Assembly: GCA_934630855.1 (NCBI GenBank)
Contig: CAKTWW010000001.1
Coordinates: 62,001-126,000, forward strand
From: an uncultured Collinsella sp.
Lineage (GTDB): Bacteria > Actinomycetota > Coriobacteriia > Coriobacteriales > Coriobacteriaceae
DNA: 64,000 bases
Direction: 5' to 3'
Shown here: positions 63,855 through 64,000 of the stretch, piece by piece
Numbering within the stretch: the first letter of the stretch is position 1
Layout: every line of letters begins with the position of its first letter
Translations under genes and position numbers: made by a program
The notes under the pieces: model-generated
Database searches by the model: none
What the model was told of the DNA's origin: nothing
What the model saw: the letters and a program-made list of their open reading frames with translations, nothing else

Positions 63855-64000
63855 TTAGGAGGCCAGCGTGGCGATGACGGCTTCGTCGCCGGCGAATATG
63901 AGGGTGTTGCCGTCGGGGATGATCGTTTGTCCGTCGCGCTTGAGCATCACGACGATAAACGGGTGCTTGCCTTGCGGCACGTCGCGCAGACGCTGCCCAG
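63855..64000 (-). CDS. RCK_C/TrkA-C domain of a transporter, partial
   Basis: Only the last 47 codons and the TAA stop are inside the window; the gene continues past base 64000. The sequence reads 'LRDVPQGKHPFIVVMLKRDG', 'IIPDGNTLIFAGDEAVIATL', the strand-helix-strand pattern of the TrkA-C (RCK_C) ligand-binding domain, with the typical 'P.G.T....GD' motif. Such domains end K+ channels/transporters, ClC-type chloride exchangers and cation antiporters and bind small ligands. Which transporter it is cannot be told from the fragment. Confidence 0.8.
   Translation of the reverse strand, partial: GQRLRDVPQGKHPFIVVMLKRDGQTIIPDGNTLIFAGDEAVIATLAS

Overview
The window is a 64 kb chromosomal segment of a high-GC, gene-dense bacterium. 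Most genes are typical of the class Coriobacteriia, and the gene set and intergenic hairpin repeats look most like Collinsella or a close relative. That assignment is inference from gene content (class III fructose-1,6-bisphosphatase, several DegV proteins, paired GtrA proteins, a queuosine salvage/synthesis set, Coriobacteria-like DUF559-type proteins). No rRNA, tRNA gene or CRISPR array was recognised.

Layout. 1-10 kb: end of a DUF4430 surface-type protein, a five-unit array of 62-bp palindromic repeats, two GtrA membrane proteins, fbp, a DegV protein, a TIM-barrel-like protein, an RNA m5C methyltransferase and a methionyl-tRNA synthetase-like enzyme. 10-18 kb: DUF3267 peptidase-like protein, queH, queA and tgt (queuosine tRNA modification), a coiled-coil tail-anchored protein, an SDR dehydrogenase and a LOG-family protein. 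Large hairpins and a duplicated 114-bp element lie between them. 18.6-22.9 kb: an accessory block with a RelB/YafQ-type toxin-antitoxin pair under a perfect palindromic operator, a frameshifted primase-helicase-PLD gene of the TOTE conflict type and a 220-bp MITE-like element. 23-33 kb: DegV, HAD phosphatase, M20 dipeptidase, the phosphate transporter pstSCAB, an ABC-F protein and a Cof-type HAD phosphatase. 33-43 kb is largely about metals: a DtxR/MntR-type regulator, an ArsR-HMA-P-type ATPase operon with three matching 20-bp operators, a His-rich ArsP_2-type metal exporter and a nitroreductase behind a DtxR-like box. 43-50 kb: two tandem histidine phosphatases, DUF1015, M20 deacylase, a second DUF559-like protein, and serC-serA.

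50.4-63.4 kb is a defence island with visibly lower GC. Its core is a tightly coupled three-gene operon: a 1027-aa protein, a 1771-aa DUF1998 helicase resembling DruH/DruE of Druantia type III, and a 577-aa NERD nuclease-helicase that is not a standard Druantia component. Converging on it is a two-gene unit of a MazG-like pyrophosphohydrolase and a GIY-YIG/DUF2075 nuclease-helicase. The window ends in the C-terminal TrkA-C (RCK_C) domain of a transporter.

Recurrent theme. The intergenic spaces hold an unusually rich set of long perfect hairpins: five copies of one family with the stem core GTTGCGGTGAAATAG, other families seen once, and a paired 20-bp motif at a fixed 27-bp spacing. In two cases the hairpin supplies the stop codon of the neighbouring gene.
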